Assembly: GCA_947179155.2 (NCBI GenBank)
Contig: OX359283.1
Coordinates: forward strand, 9,843,764 to 9,907,763
DNA from: Hedera helix
Lineage: Eukaryota; Streptophyta; Magnoliopsida; Apiales; Araliaceae
DNA length: 64,000 bases
Direction: 5' to 3'
Below, piece by piece: positions 33,036 to 45,100 of the stretch. The translations under genes were made by a program, and so were the position numbers. Below the pieces are notes generated by a model that saw only the letters and a list, made by a program, of their open reading frames with translations, made no database searches and was not told the origin of the DNA. Position 1 is the stretch's first letter, and each line of letters starts with the position of its first letter.

Positions 33036-33900
33036 CTATTTACGGATATTGATGAAGACCTTAAGGAAAATACAAAGGAACTCAACGAATGTCTAAACAA
33101 AATTGTTACTGCTGCTGAAAGAGTTTCAGTTGATATGGGCAAAGAATTTGGTATAAAAATGAGATGAATATTTCAAGAGATGGTTGATAGTCTTTGTGAT
33201 AGGGATAAAGTTTTCATGAACACAATTAATGAACAGCGAAAAGTCATCCTGGAATATCAAAAAGCGAATGACTTTAACATTAAAGCTCTGAATGATAAAA
33301 TTCTTCAACTAAGTTCTCATCATATTGAGCTAAATCAGGAGGTCACGAAGTAAATAATGAAATTCGATACAGTCATTGCAACCACTGAAACTGTTATAAC
33401 CTTGGTTCATCAGAAACAGAATGAGGCAGAGCAAAGGTTGCAAGAAAATAGGGGGAGACGAAGAAAAGATGAGATTGTTGTTGGTGTTCAATAACTCACA
33501 AAAGATGTATCCCTATTAACTGATGACAAAAAGGGGGAGACGAAGAAAAGTAGTCAAAGAGCAAGAGCGAGACCTTCTACTTAGGGGGAGTAATGTAGGA
33601 AGATAACTCAAGGTCAGGGTAAAAGATCAAGGTGTTCATCTCCATCTATAGCACAAACTTTACCTTTGGAAGGACAATCATCTTCTAGAGCTTCTCAACG
33701 AGAGTCATGTCATACAATCATCTATATTGATTTGAGACCACCAAGTGATAATCCAATGTTTATGAACAGAATGTCTCAAGGTGTCTGCATTCCAGTAGAA
33801 AGTCAATTCAATATGCCTGATCTCAGTCCTAGAGATACGATTGAGGAAATCTCTAAATTAAGAAGAAGGGAAGCAGAAGGAAGGGAAAATTATAACTGAA
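33036..33900 (+). pseudogene. Sirevirus 3' accessory ORF, C-terminal part
   Basis: Element A resumes: LFTDIDEDLKENTKELNECLNKIVTAAERVSVDMGKEF..., a stop near 33165, then in frame IFQEMVDSLCDRDKVFMNTINEQRKVILEYQKANDFNIKALNDKILQLSSHHIELNQEV, stop near 33351. Heptad-like spacing of Ile/Leu suggests a coiled coil, which fits the C-terminus of Sirevirus accessory proteins. A further 77-codon frame (33666-33899; DLRPPSDNP..., RRREAEGRENYN) ends in a basic, Arg-rich tail that continues past the stop in decayed form (RRKRSRR). Confidence 0.55.
33446..33592 (+). promoter_or_regulatory. Multiple polypurine tracts of Sirevirus A
   Basis: AAATAGGGGGAGACGAAG (33446-33463), ACAAAAAGGGGGAGACGAAG (33526-33545) and CTTAGGGGGAGTAATG (33580-33595). 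The first two share GGGGGAGACGAAGAAAAG. Repeated PPTs upstream of the real one are a published hallmark of Sireviruses. The LTR-adjacent tract is AAATAGGGGAGAT at 34148-34160. Confidence 0.8.
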
Positions 33901-34160
33901 GAAGAGAAGCTAAAAGAAGAAGCCCTCCAAGAAGGAAGAGAAGTAGAAGATAAATATATATTTCTTTTCTCTGAGACCTGTAAGTGTTTAATTGTTAAAA
34001 GTCAATGAACTCGTGCGTTTGATATACAAATACAGTTTCTCACTGTATTCTAAGTCATGTTCAATTTCGTATAACACTGCATGTTTAAATTTCGTATAAT
34101 GATGCATGAGTAGATTCATGTTTGAGACTGCTGGTTTTGTCATCATTAAATAGGGGAGAT
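33901..34160 (+). other. 3' untranslated end of Sirevirus A
   Basis: No gene. Ends TTTTGTCATCATTAAATAGGGGAGAT directly before the 3' LTR; the equivalent end of the outer element is seen at 52215-52241. Confidence 0.65.
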
Positions 34161-35647
34161 TGTTAAGAACTGCATGTTTGATTTAATGATGACATGATCA
34201 CCTCATTTGTTGATGAAAGATAAAAGTATACTTGTTAAGATAGTTTCTGTAAAGTCCTTTCGTGTTTTAAAATTGTATAAGGACTTAGTTTATAAATGAT
34301 CAAATATGTTAGGTTGATCTCATAAGAAAAATTATTGTATAGAAATTAGGATAGATTGTATTGATGGCATCTCTGGATCGTATAACTATAGAAAGATCAC
34401 ATTGTATAGACCGATCGTATTGAAAGTGAGATCGTATAACATAAGGAAGATTGTAAACAAATGATGATCATATTGCAAGTCAAGTTCATAGAACAACATA
34501 CGAATTGCGTTACGAGAATAAGATTGTATTGCAATTCTAATTCGTATAGCAAGAGATGTTCACAAAGTAATGGGAAATTGTATTGTAAAGTTCACATAGA
34601 AGTCCAGACCATATAGCAGGAGAAGATTGTATAGAAGCCTAGTTCGTATTGAAGCTTATCTGATCATATAGTTATATACTTTCTATATGATTAGCTTATT
34701 TATTTCTTATAGTGAGAAAAGTTGACAGAATACTGACAATAAAAACATCATGAGATGAAGGGCTCGATGCAAATCTCGCCAAGTTAGAGCAAAAAATCTA
34801 AAGTATGAAAATGCCCGTGTTTACTGGCTAGTTGACGTTGAAGGACCAGTTAAAGAATTACTATATTTGAAAATATGATAAACTGACATAACAGAAAGAC
34901 ATTTTGCCTAAACATAAAAATGCTCACTGCAGATATCTCAAGAATCAAGGCAATTAATGAACAACGACTATATTGTAACGGAAAGATTTCTAAATCATTA
35001 TAAAAGTTCAAGCATAATTTAAATAAAAGGAGAGCGAAGAACAAGAAAAAACTCTGAAGAAATTCTGCAAGAATAAAAAGCCACTATACGAAAAATAGAA
35101 CTGCTCAAGTTGCTAGGTACTAGAGAGAAGAATCATATTGCAAACTTAGCAGTAACACACAATCATCTTTATTTCTACCAGTGTCTATGTGACAATCTAC
35201 CAAATTTGTGTGACTTGAAGAGATCTACGTGATCTGGACTAAGTGTCCTTGTTTTTTAAGACTAAGTGACTAAGAAAAATCTTAGTGGTTTCATTGTAAT
35301 TGATCTGTGTGATTATATCCTTAGTGAATTTTCTTCTCATGGAGTAAAAGAGTGGATTTAAGATTTATTCAGTCTCTGAACCACTTAAACTTTATTGTCT
35401 CCATATTTTTTATTTCTGCACTTTCTTTTAGTCATATTTTATATTGTAATTGTGTATGACTTCATCTCAGAAATCTATTTGCTAAAATCTTATCTAAGGG
35501 GGATATTCAAAATTATATTCCGTCGTATTTTACAAAAGCTGATAAACTTTTTATAAACCAATTTTAAAAAAAATCAAAAGTTTTGAAAAGACCTATTCAA
35601 CCCCCCCCCCCCCTTCTAAATCTTTTATATGCCTCTAGGAACGCTCA
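34161..35647 (+). repeat. 3' LTR of Sirevirus A
   Basis: TGTTAAGAACTGC to ACGCTCA, 1487 bp, then TSD GGATC (35648-35652). TATA-like ATTATAAAAG at 34998-35007. A 13-C run at 35601-35613 replaces CCCCTCAC of the 5' LTR. Confidence 0.9.
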
Positions 35648-36395
35648 GGATCGATCAATAATGATTCCAAAGTAGGAGTCGATCAAATTAATCAAAAGGT
35701 TTTGAAAGTCATTCCTTGTTGCCAAGCTCTTTATAAATGAGCTTAATGTTAGCTTGGCAGCACCCCCAATAACTCCAACATCAATAACAAAGTAAGGACT
35801 TAGTGACTCGCCAAATTCAGAGGAATCTGCTCTAAGATGGGAAGAGGACTAAGTGTCTTATGGAGGATATCGGGTGAGGCCTGCCTAATTCTTAGTGAAT
35901 CAACCTCTGTTGAGGGAAGAAGACCTAGTGTCCTATATGGAGATAAGACGAGACTTAGTGACCTGCCTAATTCTTAGTGAATTAGACCCTTAGTGGGAGG
36001 AAGTGTCCAAATTTTAAGGACTTGGTGTCCAATTTATCCTTAGTGGAATACCCATGCTCAGCGGAATGTAAGAGAGGAGTAGAAGTAGTTTAGGCTCTGA
36101 ACCTCTTAAAAATCACTATGTTCTCAATGTCTCTTTACCCTTTTCTTTATCTTCATGTTTATGTTATGTATATTGTAATGAAAATAGCTTTTCATTAGCA
36201 AATTTATGTATAAAATTGTGTATTCCTTTTGTAATGATCAAAAGGGGGCTTTGCTAAATAACCTAATTTCGTTGCGTATACAATTACTTAATTATTTAGT
36301 AAAGATACATATAAAAGCAAAAGTTGTACATAATTGTATAATGATCTATTTAACCTCTCTTCTAGATCATACTCATGTACATCTGGGAAACAACA
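35648..36395 (+). repeat. 5' LTR of outer Sirevirus B, right half
   Basis: Begins with the duplicated GGATC and continues the LTR left at 2324. Ends GGGAAACAACA directly before the PBS. Contains a decayed repeat of 'GACTTAGTG(T)CC' and 'CTTAGTGAATCA' words (35790-36060) that also occurs in the 3' LTR at 55160-55440. Nearly colinear with 55031-55614 plus 63844-64000. Confidence 0.85.
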
Positions 36396-36397
36396 AT

Positions 36398-36409
36398 TGG
36401 TATCAGAGC
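36398..36409 (+). promoter_or_regulatory. PBS (tRNA-iMet type) of outer Sirevirus B
   Basis: TGGTATCAGAGC, the standard plant copia/chromovirus PBS, 2 bases after the LTR end and here unmutated. Confidence 0.9.
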
Positions 36410-36436
36410 AGGTTCTCACAAAACTTGCTTAACCAT

Positions 36437-37947
36437 AATGAGTAGATCCCATGGTACTAAAACCAGTTCTATGATAGGTTTAGAAATTTACCTACGAGCT
36501 TAAATGTTTTTATTGTTATTTCAAAAGCTCAAGTACAATGGTATTACAGGCATCTACTTTGGAAGATTTTAAGAAGCAGGTTTGAGCAAGAACATATGAG
36601 ATTATTTAAAGATAACCCAATCTATTGAAGATCTATAATAAAGGGTTGCCAAATAAAGTTGAAAATGGTCGAATACAGATAAGCGGATCGTCACTATAAA
36701 CAGGTAAACAATGTCTTATTCCTGGATCTAGAGAATAACTGCTCAAAATATGCTTAAGTGCCAAATCACTAAGGAAAGCTGGGAAGTCTTATCTGAATAC
36801 ATGAAGAAACTACACTCAAAATAACAGTTTTCTAAATTTCTCAAAAGCCTTTAATTAGGCAGGCTCAAAGAAAAATGTCTACATCAAATTAATGCGAACT
36901 CTATCCAGTATATGGACTTCTAAGACCTAAATCTTCTAAGGGCTTGTCCCAGGTAATTCTGTAACAACTGTTTTGCAGAACAACTCACTAATAAGCTAGT
37001 GCTTAATAGATAAAGCTGCATAAAAGTCACTCAAGATTCTCCCTAAGATAAAGATAGTATTTTTCTTGCAATAAACTTAACAGAAAATGTGATGGAGGCA
37101 AGAACTACTTTGTCTAATCTCCATCTAGAACAGTAATCTGAGCATTCAAATCCAAAGATGTATACTATTAGATCCCAATATTTGCTGATTATAGCAAACT
37201 CCTCCATCAGGGAAGATATCTGATGAACTATGGTAATCACTAAAGCCAAACCATTATTTGTTGTTGGTATTGGTGGAGGTCATCAAACTAGTCAATGTCT
37301 GATGTTACCTAAGAGTGAGAAAGGGTATGCTCAAAAGAAAATGAATGTATAGCCTAGAGAGAAATAGGAGAAATGGGGGAAGAAATAGATGAAGACCAGG
37401 AGCTCAAGCAAGGAAGGATATAGAGTGCAACTCAGAGCTAAGAGACAGGAGGAAGGAAAGGCTTAAGGGACATCACCACTAATAATCAAGAAATTAATGT
37501 CAGTGAGGTATGGCTTGACATATCTCCTAATATATGTGTGTATAAATCTTAACTACTCAATGTGTTATATGTGAAAACTTGCATATTCACAACACTATTT
37601 AGAATGTCTTAGTCAACCATTATCAATCCCAAATTAAAATAAGAAAAAGCACTGACTGAGTTGGGAGTACCTCAGGAACTTGTTTTCTCTTTATTTCAAT
37701 TTGAGGCTGAAAATAACATTCTAAGACTGATTCTGAAATAGTGTCCACTGGAAGACTTCACTTCTGAAAGGACTAAATGGTGTTAACCACTTTTGCTGGT
37801 CATGCTGTTCCTTAATACTAACCTCTGGTTTGGTAAATATAGAGTAAAGTGAATCCTACGATCGAAATCTTGAAAGATTGTAGAGTTAGTAAAATACAAA
37901 CTCTACGAATCAACTTGATGAACATTGTAAGATTGAACTATACACTG
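36437..37947 (+). pseudogene. gag: gag remnant of outer Sirevirus B
   Basis: Starts MSRSHGTKTSSMIGL at 36437. Then many stops and frame changes; the piece ITAQNMLKCQITKESWEVLSEYMKKLHSK (about 36725-36815) is gag capsid-like, and a charged KEGYRVQ...RAKRQEEGK stretch lies near 37410. At 37660-37700 a run similar to the Sirevirus A gag tail appears (LQFEAENNI-like), followed by TTGTAGAG...CTCTACGAA at about 37880-37910. Not translatable. Confidence 0.6.
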
Positions 37948-40900
37948 TGTTGGTTCCCAAAGGTACACCACCCAATCTAGGTCGCCAAAAATACAAATAA
38001 TAACTATTATAATACAGTACAAGATACAACAATACAGTGCTTAATACACAATTAAGTCTTCACTATTATTACCGCACTACTTTATAACATGTGAAGACTA
38101 TAAACTACAGACTCAGAACATCACTTAATTTCCTTGCTAGTCCCAGCTACACTCTCATTTCTTAAAGAATAATGGAACAAAAAGGAAAGGATGAGCTCAA
38201 ATAGCACAGTAAAGAATATATAATGACTAAGATAGCGATGAATAAATTATCATTAGTCTTCAACAGTGATGAGTTCTTAATAGAATATAATAGATAATAA
38301 TTTTTAAATCAACAAGTGCAGCGGAATGATAGAATATAATAGATAATAAGTCTTCAACAAATATCTACAGCGGAATAAGCAATCCATTAGAAGAATCATG
38401 TAAACTATGATGCCTACTAATTTCTCTTTTTTCAAAAAAAATCATCATCAGATTTTATTATCTGAAACACTACTAGTCATGATCATGCCAAACAACGGTT
38501 CTTCTTTGCCCCAGACCAAAGAGAACTTTCATCACGTGCCTAAAAGACACTCAACGATCATATCGTCTTTGTCCCAGGCCAAAGATATTCACCAATCATA
38601 TCATTTGTGTCCCAGGCCACATATATTCATCAATTATATTATCTTTGCATCCAGGCCAAAAATATTCACAACAACTTAATTCTTGATGATTAGAACAAAT
38701 AGTAGTGATATAAATGAGGACAAAGAAAGAGGATAGAAGGATAAACAATAGACATTAGAAGTTCACAAATTTTACTTTGTCCATAGTCAAATAATATTTA
38801 AATAGTCAACATGATGTAGAGTCAAATTCAAGAATGATATTCAATATTTATATTTTAAAAATAACTGTTAAAGTTCAATAGAAAGGTTCAGGTAAATAGA
38901 AAAATTCAGGTGAAATGATATTAAATGAAGTGCAAACTATTAAGGAACATATAATCATTTCAGAAATTTTACTGAATAATACTTACCATAGTAAGTTTAA
39001 GAATATGAAAGAAAATAATATCCATTACCTTATCACTTGAAAAGAGACTACTTTAAATATAGTGGATCAACCTATATATTTATAATATCATTAGTAACTA
39101 CCACATAAATTTCATAGTGTACAATAACTTGTATACTATGAAATTATCAAAAGTGTTTATATAATATAAATTTATGTAGTGTACAAAATAAATTATAATA
39201 ACTTTAAAATAGTTTTTGAAATAATATTTCAAAATAAAATCTTCTAAAGGAAGAGTCATATAAAAAAAGATTTGTGAATAGTGTGAAGAGAGTATTTGTG
39301 CAATTATTACTCTTTAAAGAAAAGACTCACTTGAAAAATTCTTGCACTCCTTTTGGTTTTACCAAAACTTCAGAATAATCTTACAACACTTAAAGTATAC
39401 TCTCAATAAATCAGTAGGAGCAAGAAAGATGTGAGGAATTCGTTAGCTGGGGTTCCCTTTATATAGGTTGGTTTCTCACCTACCGAGCCAATTTTTCTTC
39501 CCAATTTTTTTGACTTCCTCTACGTTCTCCCAATTTTTTCTTCTTTGATTAGTCTACCAACCAATAAAAATAAAAAGAAACAATATGCTATTAGGTGGCC
39601 CCACCATAATATCATTTCCAGCACTAATAATCCATGCATGTTTTGTTTTTCTTTCTTCTCGTTCCCATATTCTTTTTCTTTCCCCCACCTAACATTAATA
39701 TACTCCCTCTCATTCCTTACTTTTCTTCCCACCATCCCCCACATCCATACCTTTCCACCCACCACATTTCTATTTTTAATTTCTACCGACTATAAATTTA
39801 TAGCTTATTATATTATATCCAAAATATCAATTAAATGTAACAATTAAAGCAATGCTACAACAGTGATAACAATAATTTAAAAATAATGTAATAACACGTT
39901 ACTATGACAAATATTAATTTGATATAGTGTATGAGTTATTGTAATAATTATTAGCTCAATAATTTAAAAAATAGTGTAATGGCAATTATTGACTCAATGA
40001 TATAAATACAGTGTAATGAAAATTATTGGTTCGATGAGGTGTATTTACTACTGATAATGTAAAATATTGTGTAAAAATAATTATTGATAAATATAGTGCA
40101 ATAGCCACTTTATCATATCAATGACATGAAATATTGTGTAATACCGTGTGCTACTGTGTAATACCGTGTGTTACTATTTCTTTATCACTGGGTATTTTAA
40201 TAGTTAAAAGTGATAATACCGCTGACAATTTTTATTTAAAAAGATTATTTTTGTTATTTTCTATATCTGATAATATTTTGTTGTGGGACCCACCAATGAT
40301 TGGTTATTTCGATGTTGTCATACGAATCAACCATTCCCCGACAAATCAAATATTTTTCGACAAATCGAATATTCTCCAACAAATCGAATATTTCCCAACA
40401 TAATATAATTTGCGCACAACATCCTTATCTTTAACATTTATCAAAATAACACCTTACTATTTCGAACAATAATATAAAGAAAAATTAAATTTTATTTCAT
40501 AAAAGTCGTGGTCTTACAATTTTAATTTCGCATGGTATGAATTTTTACATTTTAAATATCTTTACCAAATATATAGCTTATTTATATTCTGCTCCTTTAG
40601 CTTGTTTTCCTCAGACTGCTTCTTTGCTAGAAATCCCTCTTATAAAATCATCTCAATCATGTCTCATAGTGAGTTTATCTCTCAATGTCATTTGCTTTAT
40701 GAACTCTAATATGTAAGGCAATGAGACATCTCATTATTGTTGTAGCTCTGGTTCTTGAGGTAACTCAACGAAATTTGTAACTCAATGATCTGAGGATATT
40801 CAGTTTAGTTTCATTCTTCTATTTAGAGTATCTTAGTCTTTTCAACATCTGTGAGCTTTTGTCTTTACTGCTTTTACTAGAGCCTTTTGATCTTTGTTGT

Positions 40901-41972
40901 GCTGTAATGAGTCTGCTTGACAGAATTCTACGAATTATTCCTTTGCATTGATCTTGTGGGATGACTTTTGCACTTCCTTGGTTCTTTCTTATGCTCCATA
41001 ATTTTCTCCTACTTGGCTCAAGATCTTCTTCATTCATTTTGTTCAGTTTTATCCTTAGTGGTCTTGATTACTTGTTGAATCTCCCTTCTTCTTTATCTGA
41101 CTATCTTTAACTATACGATCTTTTTCTTGCTATATGATCAAAGTCTTCTGTTTTGCTCTACGATCGGAGTTTTGCTGCTGTATGATCTACATTATTATAC
41201 AATTTTTGTCTTTTGCTATACGTTTCCCTTATATCCCCCTTGCCATACGACTTGTGCTTGCAATACGATTTGAGTTCTTCAATACTATCTTATCTTCTTA
41301 ATATGAACTGAACTCTTCTATACGATCATGTCTTCCATTACGATCCTTTCTTCCCACATGATCTTGTCTTCCAATACGATCTTGAGTTTGCAATACGATT
41401 CATCTGCTTTTGTACGATCTGATCTGGAACTTGCAGTACGATTCAGCTCAATACAATTTGTCCTTGCTTGAGTGATCTTGTTCTTAATCTATTCCACTTT
41501 TGATAACACACTGTATCTAGATTCAACCTAACACTTTTGATCTATAGTGTCCTTTTACATCTCATCATTCTTTTGAGGACAATACAAAATTTATCTTTTA
41601 TTCTCTTGGATCAATCTAACAAGTTTAATCCTCTAATCCTAGCCTAACTTTTCAGAAGTAGACCAATCTAACAAATTTGATCATTCAAGTCCTTTTACAT
41701 TGATTATTCTTTATAAATCACACTTAATTAATTTGTCTTTTTCTTTTTGGAACACAAGTAATACATACTTTCAAACACATTTCAAAGATATAAACACACA
41801 TTTTCTTTTTGCAAAGTCAAGACTAACTCCATGAATGATATAATCATATTAAGTTTCATATAGTGCACATTTTCCTAACTCTATGAAAAATATATTATCA
41901 TAAAATACATCGATATCAGATATTATTTTGTCATCATTAAATCCAAATAGGCAAACATAAATTTATCTAACA
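37948..41972 (-). repeat. 3' LTR of the minus-strand Sirevirus, split by a solo LTR
   Basis: On the minus strand the LTR starts TGTTAGATAAATTTATG (41972), followed by GATTTAATGATGACAAAATAATATCT, the same as the start of the outer 3' LTR at 52242. Without the insertion at about 37962-40518 it is about 1.47 kb. The 41060-41470 part has more than ten TACGATC-type words. Confidence 0.75.
37962..40518 (-). repeat. Solo LTR of the minus-strand gypsy family
   Basis: Colinear with the 5' LTR at 19507-22482: CACTATTATTACCGCACTACTTT, ATGGAACAAAAAGG...TGAGCTCAAATAGC (38192), the CCAAAGA/CCAGGCCA repeats near 38500-38660, AAGGTAATGG on the minus strand near 39030, ATACCGTGTG repeats near 40140, and the end GGTCTTACA (40518). 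Exact left end (about 37962) and TSD could not be fixed. Small ORFs on both strands at 39520-39847 are within this LTR and are not genes. Confidence 0.78.
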
Positions 41973-43900
41973 ATCTCTCACTATTTGATAATGACAAAAA
42001 AATTATAGCACAACAAGATATATAAGAACAGATGAGTTTTATTTATGATTTGATTTAAATTTATCTCATATAAAATGTTTACATAAGTCTCTCCCTAAAT
42101 TATATATCTCCCCCTAACTTGTAGATCCTTTACTTCTGCATTCTTGATATTTACATTTTTGGAGGATTTGTGAAATATTTGAGCACTTCGATTTTGCCCA
42201 TTTCTCTTCTCCCCCTTTTTTTAACATGAAGTAGGGATGATGAACCTTTATTAAATCTTCTAGAGTTGACAGAAGTCTAAAAAGACATCAAGATGATTTT
42301 ATTGTAGTAGGGATGAACTCGTAGCATATGACTTATATACGTGATATATTTAGTCATAGCTTTGAATTCATCCCATCTTTTCCTTTTAGGTTCTCCCTCT
42401 TAGCGTTTCGCCTATCTTCTTCTATAGAAAGCTTTAAAAAACAGTCTTGCAAATGAAGATCACTCATTTCGTGGAATAGTTCAAGGAAAGAAGAGTAACG
42501 ACAATGCATAACAAGTACGATGAAAATATTTTTGACATTTACGATAGTAAACTTAGAGATAGTATATGAGATGTTATACCGAAATCTTTTCTCTAGGTTA
42601 TGTCATGGTTCGCCTGTTATGATGAGCGTTTTGATGCCTTTGACTTTTGCCTTGCAGTCTTCAGAGTCATCATATCCTTCAGTAACTCCATAGATTTGAG
42701 TTTTAAAATAAATTACTTGAAGATGAGAATCATTTTTGAAAGAATAGCTCATGGGGGGTTTTAAATATTGTTAGGGTTGAAGACATTTGCATAGACATAG
42801 ATGTATATGATATTTTCTAAAATGTCACGAATTTAAAGATGTGATGATAAAATGTTATTTAATTTATTTCACAGGTCCGTAAGAGTCAGTTATTAGTAAC
42901 TGATGAGATATGCTCAGTCTTCTAGGTGGAGGATATGCAAACTGATGCTTTTAATCTTCCAATTACTAACTAAGACATGTGTCAAACTTTTAACGGTTGG
43001 TTAAGAAACTAGTTTAGAGGTAACAATTATGTAGTAGTGATCTTTGGAAGAATAGGCTTCTCGTAACTGAATCCTTTGACTAGTCTTTTCAACTTATTTT
43101 TCTTTATCAGCTGTTCAATTTTAGAATCCCAAATTTCATTGCATTGAGTAGAGTGATATCTTGATAATTATGGGTTCTACGATTTTAAACGATTACTTTA
43201 CGAATTATTACCTTAAAAGATTAATGTACTCTACGAGTTATGATTAGACAGACATATTTGCTTATCAACTTTCGGATCCAGTCATACTTAAGATTTATTA
43301 AGATTCATTAAGCAGAGAGGTTCCAATAAAGTTTTTGTTGAGATATTTTGTAACCCATTTCTTCACTCCATTCCATTATCTCAACATGACCAGATGTTTT
43401 TGGACAATTTATAACTAAGGAACCCTTTTACCAATTATAGTATGATGGACAAATAGCGTTTAACTCTTAATCATAGTCAACTAGCTGATTGTCTAGATTG
43501 TTTAGTTTAGTAGCTCTTCAGCTATAATAATTTCAGCTTTCGTAATGATTGATTATCCTTCTTGCTTGACTATAGATCAGATTTATGTCTTCATCGTAGT
43601 AAAGATTTTCATTCATACTTTAGCCGTTCATTTTGCATTCTTTAAGAGTAGCATCTATCCAACTTTCTTGGAGTTTACTTTGAGTTTCAATACATTTCTA
43701 TGTTAGGCTTCTAATCTCAGAGTTATTTTCAATTTGATGTGTGAGAAGTGTCAATTTTGTCCTTATATTGAGTAATATCAATACTTTTCTCAATTTTGAC
43801 ATTCTTTTAGAGATAGTGCCTTCTTTCCAAACCACTTTTTCTTCATAGATAATTAATGCACTTGGTTTGGCCAGTAAGTACATTTTGACATTATCAGCAC
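41973..43900 (-). pseudogene. 3' end and accessory ORF region of the minus-strand Sirevirus
   Basis: LTR-adjacent PPT-like ATCAAATAGTGAGAGAT (minus strand, 41989-41973), further GGGGGAG tracts at 42118-42107 (GTTAGGGGGAGATA) and 42223-42207 (AAAAAAAGGGGGAGAAG). Minus-strand coding traces near 42460-42360 read LQDCFLKLSIEEDRRNAKREN, basic like the tail of the accessory ORF of element A. No intact frame. Confidence 0.5.
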
Positions 43901-44700
43901 ACCTATCATATATCCTTCAATTTCTAGAATGCTCAATTTACTTCTCACATAGCTAGTTGACAAGAAGATCAGAAATTATATTGTCTACATAAATTTGTAC
44001 TGACAATGTTGAGTATTTTATTTTAAAGAGAAATGGTGTTACGTCTCTTCTGCTTATGAGTTTATCTTTAAAGAGAGATATCAACTTACCATTGTACCAA
44101 CCATTATAGCTGCTGATCTATCTTAGTCTGAATATCAATTTGTCAAGTCTAATATATCACTTAGAGATTTGAACTTTTCAACGTATGAAGGTATATTAGC
44201 ATAGTCCACTGTTGAGATTAGTAAACGAGAAAGTACTTTAATACTCATGTGACATATTTTTAGCTTCTCAAGGGCAGAGTGAGCAAGAAATACTATAGTA
44301 TTCTCATAGTTGATTTCCTTGTGTAACTAGTTGGGTCTTGTTTCTTATTGTTGCTTTATCTTCAATTAGACTATAATTAAAGTTTTGATTTAAATGTTAA
44401 GAACTGAACGTTCGAATTTTCCTCGGAACCGGCTCCCCGACTTTAGATTCTATTGATGCTTCCATCCAGTAAGCATTTCTAAGAGTCTTAATGATTCATT
44501 TCATTTTCCATTAGGAATCGATATCGTTTTATGGAATTGGTCATTTCTAGCACCAAATCAGACATGACATTTGAATATAAGGGATCATCGGTAGAGTTTG
44601 ATGATTGATCCCTTACCCTTGTATTTTTTGTCAGCTTTCTCCTTTATATTTCTCAAGGTGAAGTTTTGTTAATTGTTCGCTGATATGCAAAGCAATTTGA
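43900..44700 (-). pseudogene. pol: RT and integrase C-terminus remnants of the minus-strand Sirevirus
   Basis: Minus-strand reading: TLSVQIYVDNIIS near 44010-43970 corresponds to the copia RT YVDD block (second Asp to Asn). AYWMEAS...SKVGEPVPRKI near 44480-44410 corresponds to the start of RT (family: AMQEEL...KVWELVPRP). Further right IKEKADKKYKGKG (about 44650-44610) fits poorly. Stops everywhere. Confidence 0.5.
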
Positions 44701-45100
44701 CTTGAAAAGTTAACTTTTTCCTTTTGACTCTACGATCATAGTATCCAAAAATAAAGTTTGCAAATATATCGTATTCATCTCTTAACTCTACGACTGATTG
44801 TTTATCAATTGTACAGTTTGTCAGCTCTTTCTAAAGATCAGATGATTGAGAATATAAGCATACATAAATTTGTATAACACATTGTGAACTTTAAAACCTG
44901 AGTTTAGTATGACAAAAGCAAGGGTAGGAACTCTAAAATTGTCCTTCAAAGAGACAAACTCCTAGTCGCACACACACGAGTGTGAATTTTTTTTAAAATA
45001 CTGTGTTTGTGCAGTTTTAACCTTAAAAAAATGGAAAACGATTTTTTCTTAGTTAATCTTAGTTTTTCTTTTGTCGCTACATTTTACTTTAGTGTCAAAT
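44701..45100. other. Unassigned junction between minus- and plus-strand Sirevirus sequence
   Basis: No gene. Contains three CTCTACGA/TCGTA words (44745-44800) and an (AC)4 near 44970. I could not place the exact breakpoint between the two orientations. Confidence 0.4.

Larger units (their letters stand above)
2325..35647 (+). mobile_element. Sirevirus-type Ty1/copia element A with nested insertions
   Basis: Two long LTRs (2325-3801 and 34161-35647), a matching GGATC TSD, a tRNA-iMet-type PBS, and gag-protease-integrase-RT-RNase H in copia order mark a complete but decayed element. A further ORF after RNase H and several GGGGGAG-type polypurine tracts upstream of the 3' LTR place it in the Sirevirus lineage. 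Its own sequence is about 10 kb; the other 23 kb are three later insertion blocks (6796-14378, 15626-22625, 24156-33035). Every coding segment has stops or frameshifts, so it is non-functional. It inserted into the LTR of a related Sirevirus. Confidence 0.9.
37948..44700 (-). mobile_element. Truncated minus-strand Sirevirus in outer element B
   Basis: Left end TGTTGGTTCCCAAAGG is the complement of a Sirevirus LTR end; its LTR reaches 41972. Then, on the minus strand going right: PPT copies, accessory ORF region, RNase H/RT remnants and an integrase C-terminal piece up to about 44.7 kb. No second LTR and no TSD were found, and forward-strand integrase sequence of element B appears by about 45.1 kb. 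So it is truncated, or was brought in by an inversion or recombination. Right limit uncertain by several hundred bases. Confidence 0.6.

Noticed and set aside
39520..39847. Overlapping plus and minus frames of 81-100 codons
   Set aside because: Low-complexity pyrimidine-rich stretch within the gypsy solo LTR; both strands open by composition only.
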